From Saccharophagus sp. K07 (lineage in GTDB: Bacteria; Pseudomonadota; Gammaproteobacteria; Pseudomonadales; Cellvibrionaceae), in NCBI RefSeq assembly GCF_014336955.1, contig NZ_QRAI01000002.1:681930-745929 (forward strand): a DNA stretch of 64,000 bases. Reading direction: 5' to 3'. Every line of letters starts with the position of its first letter. The first letter of the stretch is position 1. Under the pieces are notes generated by a model. That model saw nothing but the letters and a program-made list of their open reading frames with translations. It searched no databases and was not told the origin of the DNA. The position numbers and the translations under genes were made by a program. Below, in pieces: positions 47,835 through 56,612 of the stretch.

Positions 47835-48728
47835 TCAGTCAATGGAGGCATTTTGCGCAAAGGACATAGTCTCTGCAGCTTCGTTCAAAATATCCTCTAT
47901 GGAACCTTCCGCTGGTTGAACTCCCAGAGCCAACAGGGCATTGCACAAATTTTGGAGAGGGGTTGCATCGTTTACGGCTGGCGCATGGTTTTGTTTGCTT
48001 AATTTATTGCCATTGCTGTCTTTGATCACCGGAATATGGGCATAGGTCGGCGGTGTGTGTCCGAGGATGTGGTAGAGGAAAATTTGTCGCGCCGTTGTAT
48101 CCAGTAAATCATCGCCGCGCACAATGTCGGTGATATTTTGATCAATATCATCTACGACAACGGCCAATTGATAGGCGAACAAACCGTCTTTTCGGTGGAT
48201 CACAAAATCGCCACTGGCCTCTGCGAGGTTTTCTCTCTGGAGGCCGCAAATGCGATCGTAAAATTCGATTTGGTTGTCCAGATGGCGAAACGCTGCTGGC
48301 AAATCAGTCACTTTCAAGCGCAGAGCGCAAGGCTCATTTTGGGATGGCGGATTGCGCCGGCAATATCCGCCATAACAACCGCGCAGAGGCGCTAAACGCG
48401 CGCGCGTACAATTGCAGGGATAAGTCAGATCAAGAGTTGCGAGTTTATTAAGACACTCCCAATAGGCTTCGGAGCGTGTACTTTGATAGCGCACTTCGCC
48501 ATCCCAAAATAGCCCGTGAGATTCCAGAGTTCGTTTGATGGCATCGGCGGCGCCTGGGGGTTCGCGCGGCGGATCTATATCTTCGATGCGCAAAAGCCAT
48601 TTGCCATTATGCTGTTTGGCATCGAGATAACTGGCCAATGCGCAGACCAAAGAGCCGAAATGCAATGGGCCCGTAGGAGAAGGGGCAAACCGGCCGACAT
48701 AAGGGCGTATGACGGTTTGATTTTTCAC
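47835..48728 (-). CDS. gluQ: Glutamyl-Q tRNA(Asp) synthetase
   Basis: 297 residues, GTG start. HIGH-type motif GRFAPSPTGPLHFGSL, KMSKS-type NGNKLSKQNHA and the zinc-ligand region YPCNCTRARLAPLRGCYGGYC are present; the anticodon-binding domain of GluRS is absent, as expected. It attaches glutamate to queuosine 34 of tRNA(Asp). The dksA-gluQ-cbr order is conserved in pseudomonads. Confidence 0.94.
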   Translation of the reverse strand: MKNQTVIRPYVGRFAPSPTGPLHFGSLVCALASYLDAKQHNGKWLLRIEDIDPPREPPGAADAIKRTLESHGLFWDGEVRYQSTRSEAYWECLNKLATLDLTYPCNCTRARLAPLRGCYGGYCRRNPPSQNEPCALRLKVTDLPAAFRHLDNQIEFYDRICGLQRENLAEASGDFVIHRKDGLFAYQLAVVVDDIDQNITDIVRGDDLLDTTARQIFLYHILGHTPPTYAHIPVIKDSNGNKLSKQNHAPAVNDATPLQNLCNALLALGVQPAEGSIEDILNEAAETMSFAQNASID

Positions 48729-48763
48729 TGCAGAATCGAAAAAGAATGTGAGTGGACTGAACG

Positions 48764-48791
48764 AAAAAGGGAGCCGGTGGGCTCCCTTTTT
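48764..48791. terminator. Terminator between dksA and gluQ
   Basis: A 12-bp stem (AAAAAGGGAGCC with GGCTCCCTTTTT-type arms, one G-rich 4-base loop) directly after the dksA stop. It is symmetrical and can act in both directions; gluQ transcription would need read-through or its own promoter. Confidence 0.85.
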
Positions 48792-48793
48792 TA

Positions 48794-49225
48794 TTAACCC
48801 ATGACCTGTTTTTCTTTGATTTCGTCAATGGTTTTGCAGTCGACGCACAAAGTCGCAGTGGGGCGTGCTTCCAGACGGCGAATACCGATTTCCACGCCGC
48901 AAGCATCGCAATAACCGTAGTTATCGCTTTCGATCAACTCCAGCGTTTTGTCGATTTTTTTGATCAATTTGCGCTCGCGATCGCGTGTGCGAAGCTCCAG
49001 GCTGAATTCCTCTTCCTGGCTGGCGCGGTCTGCAGGATCCGGGAAATTGGCAGCTTCATCTTTGAGGTGGTTCATAGTGCGATCCACTTCTTCCATCAGC
49101 TCGCGTTTCCAGGCCAACAGCAACTTTCTGAAGTGCTCCTTCTGTTTGTCGTTCATGTACTCCTCACCCTGGACCAGGGTGTAGGGTTCGATACCGTGCA
49201 AAGAAAAATTTGTTGGATCGGGCAT
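48794..49225 (-). CDS. dksA: DksA, RNA polymerase-binding stringent response factor
   Basis: 143 residues from the ATG at 49225; the frame runs upstream to 49417, but the extra residues are not DksA-like. The coiled-coil holds DPADRASQEEEFSLELRTRD with the acidic tip residues, and the zinc finger is YCDACGVEIGIRRLE ... CVDCKTIDE. With ppGpp it represses rRNA promoters, such as the one at the end of this window, and activates amino-acid genes. Confidence 0.96.
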   Translation of the reverse strand: MPDPTNFSLHGIEPYTLVQGEEYMNDKQKEHFRKLLLAWKRELMEEVDRTMNHLKDEAANFPDPADRASQEEEFSLELRTRDRERKLIKKIDKTLELIESDNYGYCDACGVEIGIRRLEARPTATLCVDCKTIDEIKEKQVMG

Positions 49226-49486
49226 TGTTATTGAGCCTCTAAGTCTAATTTTGCTGCGCATCGCAACACCTCTCCGGATCTGGATAAGCATTTTGATGCA
49301 AAACTCGTCTGTCACTTCGGTATCGGAGACCGGTCTATAATCCCCGTGGCCGGCCGGCCAAACCGGGAAAGCTATCAGATTCGATCTGAGTGTGCCAGTC
49401 TTTTGTACCCCCGTCACAGAAGTGATTTCCCTTTGCGAATGTCTCGCTATACTCCTTGGTTTATCTAGTTTAGATGGAGTCGCTTC

Positions 49487-50197
49487 GTGTTGTTTCCAAG
49501 TCCTTTAGAGCAAGGGCTCCTGATTCGCCGTTACAAACGGTTTTTTGCCGATATCCAACTGGCAAATGGCGAAATTCTGACCGCCCACTGCCCGAATACA
49601 GGAAGTATGAAAAATTGCATCGTGGAAGGCGCTCCCGCTTGGTTCTCACGATCAGTTGATCCAAAACGCAAACTCAGTGCCACTTGGGAAATTGCGACTA
49701 CGCCAACTGGACATCTCGCCGGCATCAATACCGGTCGAGCCAATAAATTGGTACACGAAGCCTTATTAAATGGGCTCATTGCAGAATTGGTGGATTACGA
49801 CTCTCTGCGCGCTGAAGTGATTTATGGTGAAGAACGCAGCCGAATCGACTTTCTTTTGCACAAAAATGGGCAGCCTATTTATTTGGAAGTGAAAAGCGTC
49901 ACCTTGGCGGAAAATGATGGGATGGGATATTTCCCGGATGCCGTCAGTCAGAGGGGGGCTCGTCATTTGCGCGAACTCGTGCAAATGGTCAAGAACGGGC
50001 ACAGGGCTGTTCTTCTTTATTGTGTTCAACACACTGGAATCGAAGTGGTGGCACCTGCGGCGCATATAGATGCCGTCTATGCCGAAGCATTTCGAACAGC
50101 GGTAGCAGCTGGTGTGGAGGTTTATGCGCTGGGGGCTGATATTTCCCCGCAAGCCATTACTTTGAGTCGAAGGTTGCCAGTCAAATTGGATGGATAA
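49487..50197 (+). CDS. sfsA: SfsA, sugar fermentation stimulation protein family
   Basis: 236 residues, GTG start behind GGAG. ADIQLANGEILTAHCPNTGS, RSRIDFLLHKNGQPIYLEVKSVTL and FPDAVSQRGARHLREL are SfsA signatures; the VKSVTL core resembles a nuclease-type fold. The protein binds nucleic acid in E. coli, and its exact role is unsettled. It is divergent from dksA over about 260 bases. Confidence 0.93.
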   Translation: MLFPSPLEQGLLIRRYKRFFADIQLANGEILTAHCPNTGSMKNCIVEGAPAWFSRSVDPKRKLSATWEIATTPTGHLAGINTGRANKLVHEALLNGLIAELVDYDSLRAEVIYGEERSRIDFLLHKNGQPIYLEVKSVTLAENDGMGYFPDAVSQRGARHLRELVQMVKNGHRAVLLYCVQHTGIEVVAPAAHIDAVYAEAFRTAVAAGVEVYALGADISPQAITLSRRLPVKLDG

Positions 50198-50200
50198 ACA

Positions 50201-50512
50201 TCATTTCAAATAAATGATGTCATCGATTCGCGCAAAAGATTGTTTGACTAAAAATTGACCCGTGCACGGACCAAATACGCATTCTCCGGTATCTGGTAAA
50301 AAAAGTGCCCCGTGAGTGGCGCAGCGCAGAAACTCACCATCGGCATCCATAAATTGGTCTGGGAACCATTCCAGAGGGATGCCGAGGTGAGGGCAGCGAT
50401 TTAGATAGACAAAAAGATCTTGTCCTTGGCGAACGACAATGTAGCGTTGATTGCCTATATCGAATCCGCGTGCGCAGCCGTCCGCTACTTCTTCAATGCG
50501 GCACAGCTCCAT
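50201..50512 (-). CDS. Rieske-type [2Fe-2S] ferredoxin
   Basis: 103 residues from the ATG at 50512, overlapping the upstream stop as TGATG. The cluster motifs are RCPHLGIPLEW (C-x-H) and RCATHGALFLPDTGEC (C-x2-H). It is a small soluble electron-transfer or sensing protein; partner unknown. It is cotranscribed with the TfoX-C protein. Confidence 0.85.
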   Translation of the reverse strand: MELCRIEEVADGCARGFDIGNQRYIVVRQGQDLFVYLNRCPHLGIPLEWFPDQFMDADGEFLRCATHGALFLPDTGECVFGPCTGQFLVKQSFARIDDIIYLK

Positions 50513-50814
50513 CAAGCGAGCGTATGAGCCACTTCTCCGCGCTCGAGATGTTCAGCTTCTTTTACGAGGCGTGCCTTGAGGTCTTGCGGAAGATCGTTCC
50601 AATGAACGTCCATAAGCGCGCCTTGCAGCGCATAAAGCATGACTTTTGAAACGTGAATACCGCGGGATTTGATTTTGCAGTAGGCTCGTACCGGACCCAT
50701 TTCCGCCAAGTCTTCATAAGTGTTGATACCTATGGCTTGCAGAATATTTACCGAGGCCATGCCAAGGTTTTTGAGTTCGAGCAGTTCGCTATGGGCGAGG
50801 TTAACGTTGTTCAT
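50512..50814 (-). CDS. TfoX C-terminal domain protein
   Basis: 100 residues, start behind AAGGATG. LLELKNLGMASVNILQAIGI, MGPVRAYCKIKSRG and LYALQGALMDVHWNDLPQ are the TfoX C-terminal domain with its helix-hairpin-helix-like start. Full TfoX/Sxy proteins regulate competence; this one has only the C-terminal domain, so a competence role cannot be assumed. Its stop overlaps the Rieske start. Confidence 0.82.
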   Translation of the reverse strand: MNNVNLAHSELLELKNLGMASVNILQAIGINTYEDLAEMGPVRAYCKIKSRGIHVSKVMLYALQGALMDVHWNDLPQDLKARLVKEAEHLERGEVAHTLA

Positions 50815-51073
50815 TGGTCATCCTTTATTATTATCTTGTGGCGAGGCACTAATGCCTGGGTAGGTTAGCTTGTTATTGATGCTGTCCTGGCGTGCCGCAG
50901 AGGGCAGTCAATCCATATATAACTGTAGTGCAAATTTCTGTAAGAGCCAGAAACCATGGACGACAGGTATTCTAACCACGCACTTCTAGAATCCCTTGTT
51001 ATGTCGGTTTTGGAATTTACTACATTTTTCTTATAGGGAATATCAACAAACTGAGCAAAATTTGAAATCGTTC

Positions 51074-51766
51074 ATGACATTGTTTGAAGTTGAGTATGAG
51101 TTAATCGAGTTTCAAGGTTGCAGAGTTCACAAAACGCTGCTGCATGATCTGACCAATTTGGTTGAGTCAGCTGCGTCTGCTGGATTTGAATTGCGACTCG
51201 CCAGCGGTTTTCGCTCAATTGAGCGTCAATGTCAGATTTGGAACGCAAAAGTTAGGGGCGAGCGCCCAGTGCTCGACGACCAGGAACAAGTGCTTGATGT
51301 TAATAAACTGACTTCCAGTGAACTTGTTTTTGCCATTTTGCGATGGTCCGCTTTGCCTGGCACGTCGCGCCATCATTGGGGAACCGATATAGACGTTTAT
51401 GACCGCGCTGCACTTCCCCAAGGAGCCTCAGTCCAACTGACGCTGGCGGAGTGTTGCGGACCGTTCGCGCCATTTCATGCATGGTTGGACGCACGTCTTG
51501 CTGATCCCTCCGCAACCTTTTTTCGTCCTTATGTGCGCCCAAGCGGAGGTGTTGCTCCAGAGCCTTGGCATTTGAGTTTTGCTCCGGCAGCCGCGAAGTG
51601 GCAGAAAATCCTGGAAAAAACGCAGTTGTTGGAGTTGGTGATGTCGCTCGACATAGAACTGAAAGACGTTGTGGCGCGTCATTTCGACGAAATTTACGAG
51701 AGATTTATTTGGGTTCCCTGGAACCTTTATCCTGCTAAGTGGCGTAATGATGTTAGTGATTTTTGA
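51074..51766 (+). CDS. D-alanyl-D-alanine carboxypeptidase, VanY/M15B family
   Basis: 230 residues from the ATG at 51074 (no clear ribosome site; the frame opens at 50996, so the start is uncertain). Zinc ligands are in SRHHWGTDIDVYDR (HxxxxxxD) and EPWHLSF (the third ligand and catalytic Glu region), with substrate-binding ASGFRS. It trims peptidoglycan stem peptides. No signal peptide is evident in the chosen start, so cellular location is unclear. The end overlaps the next gene by 20 bases. Confidence 0.82.
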   Translation: MTLFEVEYELIEFQGCRVHKTLLHDLTNLVESAASAGFELRLASGFRSIERQCQIWNAKVRGERPVLDDQEQVLDVNKLTSSELVFAILRWSALPGTSRHHWGTDIDVYDRAALPQGASVQLTLAECCGPFAPFHAWLDARLADPSATFFRPYVRPSGGVAPEPWHLSFAPAAAKWQKILEKTQLLELVMSLDIELKDVVARHFDEIYERFIWVPWNLYPAKWRNDVSDF

Positions 51767-52388
51767 TTGTGATGGCGTTCTGGTTGATAGCGAACGTTTG
51801 TCGGCAGAAGTATTTTCTGCGCAGTTGGCTTTGTTTGGGATTGCAATGACACCTGCCGAGTGCGAAGAAATGTTTCGTGGCCACACGATGGATTATTGTT
51901 TTCAGGAATTGGAACGTTTGTATCCAAATGCGCTGCCGGAGGATTTTTTGTCGCTACTTGCGGTTGCCACCGAAAAATATTTCTCCGAGCATCTGCGACC
52001 GGTTCCCGGTGTTGAAGCAGTGCTTCAGTGGTTGCAGAAGATCAATGTCCCGTTCTGTGTGGCTAGTAATGGGTCACTGAAAAAAATACGTCACTCATTA
52101 AGTGTCGTAGGGTTTGGTGGATATTTTGAAGATCGCTGTTTTTCAGCGGAATCTGTTCCTCAAGGAAAGCCAGCTCCTGATTTATTTCTATCCGCCGCAC
52201 GCCATATGGGGTTTTCTCCAAATGAAACAATCGTGGTAGAGGATTCTGTAGCGGGTGTTACAGCTGCGAAGCGAGCGGGGATGACCGTGTTTCGATACAC
52301 GAGCGTGCAGGATGCAAATCTCAATGTGATTTCATTTGATCACATGTCGAAATTGCAATCGCTAATAGAAAATCATCAGCCCACGTGA
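51747..52388 (+). CDS. HAD-superfamily phosphatase, beta-phosphoglucomutase-like
   Basis: 213 residues from the ATG at 51747; a second ATG follows at once. Motif I FDCDGVLVDSE, motif II CVASNGSLKKIR, motif III KPAPDLFLSA and motif IV VVEDSVAGVTAAKRAG place it with sugar-phosphate phosphatases of subclass IA (YniC/YqaB/YieH type). The substrate is unknown. The start lies inside the end of the peptidase gene, implying coupled translation. Confidence 0.88.
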   Translation: MMLVIFDCDGVLVDSERLSAEVFSAQLALFGIAMTPAECEEMFRGHTMDYCFQELERLYPNALPEDFLSLLAVATEKYFSEHLRPVPGVEAVLQWLQKINVPFCVASNGSLKKIRHSLSVVGFGGYFEDRCFSAESVPQGKPAPDLFLSAARHMGFSPNETIVVEDSVAGVTAAKRAGMTVFRYTSVQDANLNVISFDHMSKLQSLIENHQPT

Positions 52389-52657
52389 TGAGAGAGATCT
52401 TCCTCTTCCAGATCGCCGTTTTCACGCAACCATTCCAGAACAGCTTCTCGACTTTCCAGCATGGATTGATAGGTTTTCAAAACCGTTGAATTAGGCGTTT
52501 GCAATTTTTTTATACGCTCAATGCGATCCTGCAAAAAATGGATATCTTCAATGACTTTGGCGGCTATAGCGCTGCTGCTGTCGAGGGAAGATCGGGGCAT
52601 AAGCCGGTCGATCACGGTAGGAATATGCTTGGTATTGGTAGTTGTATCAACACTCAT
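52376..52657 (-). CDS. Small helical protein of unknown function
   Basis: 93 residues, start behind AAGGGA. The central part is predicted helical with heptad spacing (AAKVIEDIHFLQDRIERIKK, TVLKTYQSMLESREAVLEWL). It has no cysteines or membrane segment and an acidic tail. No family was recognised. It converges with and overlaps the HAD gene by 13 bases. Confidence 0.65.
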   Translation of the reverse strand: MSVDTTTNTKHIPTVIDRLMPRSSLDSSSAIAAKVIEDIHFLQDRIERIKKLQTPNSTVLKTYQSMLESREAVLEWLRENGDLEEEDLSHHVG

Positions 52658-53146
52658 TTAACAGGTCCCTTTTAGTCTTCGACCGATGCTGTTTCCAGCG
52701 CTTCTGTAAGTATGGTAGGAGAAGATTTATTAAGCCAGTATGACGAAAAGCTCTAAGTGTCAAACTGGGTCTGATTCTAAGAGCTGTTGGTTCTCTGAAC
52801 TTCTTTCCTTCATAAACTTTTACAAAAAATTCGGCATGGATCTCTACGGAAGTTTGATGACAAAAAATAACTTCCTTAGTTTTCAGTGCGTTAGAAAAAA
52901 AGTCATTTCGGACTCAGCAGGGTTCTTTATAGACAAGGCGAGGAAAGGTGCTGGCTTTTAATGAAAAAAATATCGAATGGATCTCATTTTTTCTGTGTTT
53001 AATGCGCCTAATGTGAGGTGTTTCCCGCCTGGGTGGCAGAAGTGCGGTAAAAGTGTTTTACTTTTTTGATAGCGGTACGCAGGTGTGAGCGTACTTTCAT
53101 TGATGGACGTGGCTGGTGAGTGGCCTACCCTAGGCTGGTGAGTAGT
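52658..53146. other. Gene-poor stretch
   Basis: The only open frame (52740-52961, 73 codons) lacks a ribosome site and any family resemblance, and was not accepted. Promoters for both flanking genes are expected here, but no consensus pair stood out. Confidence 0.5.
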
Positions 53147-53923
53147 ATGAGCGACGAGCGTTTTGATTTGATCTTTAGCGGCGAATTAGTCCCGGGATTC
53201 GAGCTTTCACAAGTGAAAAAGAATCTGCAGGCGCTGTTTCGCCTGGACGACGGAAAGATAAACGCCTTGTTTTGCGGCAAGCCAGTACCGCTGAAGCGAG
53301 GGGTGGATTCTGATGCGGCAAACAAGTACCGCGTCGCCATGAAAAAGGCGGGAGCGAGGGTTGATTTGGTGTTGAGCCAGCAGGCCGCTCCTGCCACACC
53401 TAAAGCTGCGCCAGCGCCAACTGCATCCAATGATGCATCAGCGCCAGCTGCCGCACCCGCTGGTCGTACAGAAATAAAATCGACGGAAACTTCTGCCAGT
53501 GGCGCAAAGTTCACTACCTCGCTCGGTGCTCAGCCACTAACCGCTCAGGCTCCTCGCCCGAATATAGTGGCGCCGAACTTCGAGGTGGCGGCAGTGGGTG
53601 CAGATGTGCTGCGGCCTGAAGAGCGACCGTCAGTAGAACCGGTTGTGGTGGACACATCTTATTTGTCGGTTGCGCCGCAAGAAGGCAACTTGGTTAAAGA
53701 AGATGAGTTGATGATCTTGCCAGGAATTGCCGTCACTATCCCCGAACTGGATGTTGCTGAAGTGGGTAGTGATCTGTTGCTGCCTTCTGAGCGGGCAAAA
53801 GTGGAGCCTGTGCAAGTGGATTTGTCAGGCTTAAGTCTTGCTCAAGTTGGTGAGAGATTAGGGCCGCCCCGACCCGTAGCGCCACCGCCTCCCAATGTGG
53901 ATCACATTAAGCTGCAGAATTGA
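53147..53923 (+). CDS. Uncharacterised protein with an N-terminal small domain and two C-terminal direct repeats
   Basis: 258 residues from the ATG at 53147 behind GGTGAG. Residues 1-75 form a compact domain (FSGELVPGFELSQVKKNLQA, NALFCGKPVPLKRGVDSDAA) like those at the start of several gammaproteobacterial proteins of unknown role. An Ala/Pro/Thr-rich linker follows (about 80-145), then two repeats: VAAVGADVLRPEERPSVEPV and VAEVGSDLLLPSERAKVEPV, each followed by VD..YLS or VDLSGLS. No signal peptide or membrane segment. Function unknown. Confidence 0.75.
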   Translation: MSDERFDLIFSGELVPGFELSQVKKNLQALFRLDDGKINALFCGKPVPLKRGVDSDAANKYRVAMKKAGARVDLVLSQQAAPATPKAAPAPTASNDASAPAAAPAGRTEIKSTETSASGAKFTTSLGAQPLTAQAPRPNIVAPNFEVAAVGADVLRPEERPSVEPVVVDTSYLSVAPQEGNLVKEDELMILPGIAVTIPELDVAEVGSDLLLPSERAKVEPVQVDLSGLSLAQVGERLGPPRPVAPPPPNVDHIKLQN

Positions 53924-53932
53924 CGCTAAAAC

Positions 53933-53958
53933 AAAACAGGGCCCGCAGGCCCTGTTTT
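53933..53958. terminator. Bidirectional terminator between 53923 and ppa
   Basis: AAAACAGGGCC, loop CGCA, GGCCCTGTTTT, then T's; A-rich on the other side, so it serves both convergent genes. Confidence 0.9.
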
Positions 53959-54492
53959 TTATTGCGCTTTTTTGTAGTTCTCGATGGAGTCGAGAATTTC
54001 TTTCTTGGCTTCGTCCGCGTCGCCCCAACCTTCAACTTTCACCCATTTGCCGGGTTCCAAATCCTTGTAGTGCTCAAAGAAGTGAGCGATTTGCTGGATC
54101 AGGATTTCCGGAAGATCTTTGTAGGATTTCACGTTGTTGTAGAGCGGAGTGGTTTTGCTGACAGGAACAGCCAACAGCTTGGCATCTTGGCCGGATTCGT
54201 CAGACATCTTCAATACGCCGATCGGACGGCACTTAATGACGCTGCCCGCTTGCAGTGAAAAAGGTACCACTACCAGAACGTCAACCGGGTCGCCGTCACC
54301 ACACAAAGTGTGGGGAATGTAACCGTAGTTGCAGGGGTAGCGCATGGAAGTACCCAAAATACGGTCAACGAACAGAGCTCCGGAATCTTTGTCGATTTCG
54401 TATTTGATCGGGTCGCCGCCTTGCGGGATTTCGATAATGACGTTGACTTCTTCGGGAGGATTTTTGCCAGTAGGTACAGACTGTAAGCTCAT
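53959..54492 (-). CDS. ppa: Inorganic pyrophosphatase (family I)
   Basis: 177 residues from the ATG at 54492 behind AGGA; the open frame runs to 54612 but the extension is not conserved. Active-site segments are [38 protein letters not shown] and [14 protein letters not shown]. It hydrolyses pyrophosphate from biosynthesis and is a soluble hexamer in relatives. Confidence 0.96.
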   Translation of the reverse strand: MSLQSVPTGKNPPEEVNVIIEIPQGGDPIKYEIDKDSGALFVDRILGTSMRYPCNYGYIPHTLCGDGDPVDVLVVVPFSLQAGSVIKCRPIGVLKMSDESGQDAKLLAVPVSKTTPLYNNVKSYKDLPEILIQQIAHFFEHYKDLEPGKWVKVEGWGDADEAKKEILDSIENYKKAQ

Positions 54493-54653
54493 GAAAAATT
54501 CCTGGTCAGACGTGATGAGGAAAGAAACGGGCGGCATTCTATCATAGGAAAAACAGGGAAGGCTCCCGGCAGCGAGGTGCAAGGCTCGGTCAGCTGGGTG
54601 ATCCCCTTGCATCTCCGTGCTAAGCTGCGGAGCTATTTTTTCGGGGGCACATC

Positions 54654-56009
54654 ATGCACATTCATATTCTCGGCGTATGCGGCACCTTTATGGGAAGCCT
54701 GGCGCAGTTGGCCAAAGAGAAGGGCTACGTGGTAACCGGCTGTGACCGCCAAGTCTATCCGCCAATGAGTACGCAGTTGGAACAAGCTGGCATCAGCCTT
54801 ATTGAGGGGTTCGATCCGGGACAGTTGGATTTGCAGCCCGATCTTTATGTCATCGGCAACGTCGTCTCCCGCGGCAATCCCTTGATGGAAGCCATCCTCA
54901 ATCGCAATCTTCCTTATGTGTCAGGGCCGCAATGGTTTGCTGAACACATTCTGTGGGATCGCTGGGTTTTGGCGGTATCCGGCACGCACGGCAAAACCAC
55001 GACCACCAGCATGCTCACCTGGATTCTACATTTTGCAGGCTATGAGCCCGGATATTTGATCGGCGGTGTGCCGCAGAATTTCCCGACTTCCGCTGCTTTA
55101 GGCAAGTCATCCTTTTTTGTGGTGGAAGCGGATGAATACGACAGCGCTTTTTTTGATAAACGCTCCAAATTTATTCACTATCGCCCGCGCACTTTGATCA
55201 TGAACAACCTGGAATATGATCACGCGGACATCTTCCCAAATCTGCAAGCTATTCAGACGCAATTTCATCACTTGGTTCGCACAGTCCCGGGAGAGGGATT
55301 GGTTATTTATCCCGAACAGGATCAGGCGCTCACTGAAGTGATTAAAAAAGGCTGCTGGACACCTGTACAGACCTTGGGCGGCGATTGGGCCTATCAATTA
55401 CTGCAGGAAGACGGCAGAAAATTTGTCGTGCAATTTCAGGGTGAGATAGTAGGCGAGGTCAGTTGGGAATTATCCGGCCTCCACAATATTCACAATGCGA
55501 CTGCGGCAGTTGCGGCCGCTCGTCATGTGGGGGTGACACCTGACGTCGCTTGCCAAGCGTTGACCCAATTTTCAGGCGTTAAACGCCGTATGGAATTGGT
55601 GGGCGAGGTAAACGGTGTCGCCGTGTACGATGATTTCGCTCACCATCCAACCGCCATTCAAACTACCTTGGAAGGCGCACGGGCACAGCATCCTGCCGCA
55701 AAAATCACCGCCATTATTGAGCCGCGTTCCAACACCATGAAGCTGGGCGTTCATAGGGACAGCTTGAAACAGGCTTGTCAGGCAGCTGACAGAGTATTTT
55801 GGTTCGAGCCGGAAAACAGCGGATGGTCGCTGACCGATGTTCCGGCAAGTGGTGAGACAGAACACCATATTTGCCATTCAACAGCGGAGATTATTACCAA
55901 AGTGGTGGATAGCGCAGTGCCTGGCGAACGCCTGGTGGTGATGAGCAACGGTTCCTTCGACGGCATCCATAAAAAATTGCTTGCTGCTTTACAGGCGCGC
56001 AATGGCTAA
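54654..56009 (+). CDS. mpl: Mpl, UDP-N-acetylmuramate:L-Ala-gamma-D-Glu-meso-DAP ligase
   Basis: 451 residues. Mur-ligase layout: N-terminal HILGVCGTFMGSLAQLAKEK, ATP loop SGTHGKTTTTSMLTWILHFA, central VVEADEYDSAFFDKRSKF and C-terminal YDDFAHHPTAIQTTLEGAR. It reattaches recycled murein tripeptide to UDP-MurNAc. It overlaps ubiX by 8 bases. Confidence 0.95.
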   Translation: MHIHILGVCGTFMGSLAQLAKEKGYVVTGCDRQVYPPMSTQLEQAGISLIEGFDPGQLDLQPDLYVIGNVVSRGNPLMEAILNRNLPYVSGPQWFAEHILWDRWVLAVSGTHGKTTTTSMLTWILHFAGYEPGYLIGGVPQNFPTSAALGKSSFFVVEADEYDSAFFDKRSKFIHYRPRTLIMNNLEYDHADIFPNLQAIQTQFHHLVRTVPGEGLVIYPEQDQALTEVIKKGCWTPVQTLGGDWAYQLLQEDGRKFVVQFQGEIVGEVSWELSGLHNIHNATAAVAAARHVGVTPDVACQALTQFSGVKRRMELVGEVNGVAVYDDFAHHPTAIQTTLEGARAQHPAAKITAIIEPRSNTMKLGVHRDSLKQACQAADRVFWFEPENSGWSLTDVPASGETEHHICHSTAEIITKVVDSAVPGERLVVMSNGSFDGIHKKLLAALQARNG

Positions 56010-56607
56010 GACGATCACTCTTGCCATTACTGGAGCCTCAGGCGCGCAATACGGTTTGCGTTTGCTGCAAGTGTTGCTGGGCTCGGGTTGCCAGGTTTAT
56101 TTGCTGATTTCCAAAGCCGCTGAAGTGGTGATTCGCCGGGAAACTATCTATGACCTGCCCGAAGGCTTGGCGGAGCAACAGGCATGGTTTGCCAAAACTT
56201 TTCCTTCTGGGCCAGGACAGCTCCGGTTGTTTGATCGAGAAGACTGGTTTTCCCCCGTCGCTTCAGGTTCAGGTGCACCAGATGCCATGGTGATATGCCC
56301 CGCCAGCGGTGGAACCTTATCGGCTTTGGCGTGTGGTGCCAGCAATAATCTGATCGAGAGAGCCGGGGATGTGGCTCTTAAAGAGCGGAGAAAATTGATT
56401 CTGGTGCCGCGTGAAGCACCTTATTCACAGGTTCATTTGGAAAATATGCTGAAGCTTACGCAGATGGGGGCAGTGATATTGCCGGCCAGCCCGGGTTTTT
56501 ATCAAAACCCTAAATCCATTGAGGATCTGGTGGATTTTGTTGTGGCCCGCATTATGGACCAGTTGGGTATTTCGCAGTCGCTGCTGCCACCATGGGGCGG
56601 TCAATAA
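56002..56607 (+). CDS. ubiX: UbiX, flavin prenyltransferase
   Basis: 201 residues from the ATG at 56002 inside the end of mpl. TLAITGASGAQYGLRLLQVL is the FMN site, CPASGGTLSALACGASNNLI and LVPREAPYSQVHLENMLKLT the prenyl-phosphate site. It makes prenyl-FMN, the cofactor of UbiD in ubiquinone synthesis. The mpl-ubiX pairing occurs in Pseudomonas-like genomes. Confidence 0.95.
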   Translation: MAKTITLAITGASGAQYGLRLLQVLLGSGCQVYLLISKAAEVVIRRETIYDLPEGLAEQQAWFAKTFPSGPGQLRLFDREDWFSPVASGSGAPDAMVICPASGGTLSALACGASNNLIERAGDVALKERRKLILVPREAPYSQVHLENMLKLTQMGAVILPASPGFYQNPKSIEDLVDFVVARIMDQLGISQSLLPPWGGQ

Positions 56608-56612
56608 TTGGG

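Noticed and set aside
49226..49417. N-terminal extension of dksA
   Set aside because: The upstream residues are not DksA-like and would make the protein far longer than its family.
50197..50222. Hairpin after sfsA taken as a terminator
   Set aside because: Arms ACATCATTT and AAATGATGT pair, but the stem is A/T-rich and no T-run follows on either strand.
52740..52961. 73-codon open frame
   Set aside because: No ribosome site, no recognisable family, irregular composition, and it lies in an otherwise gene-poor stretch.
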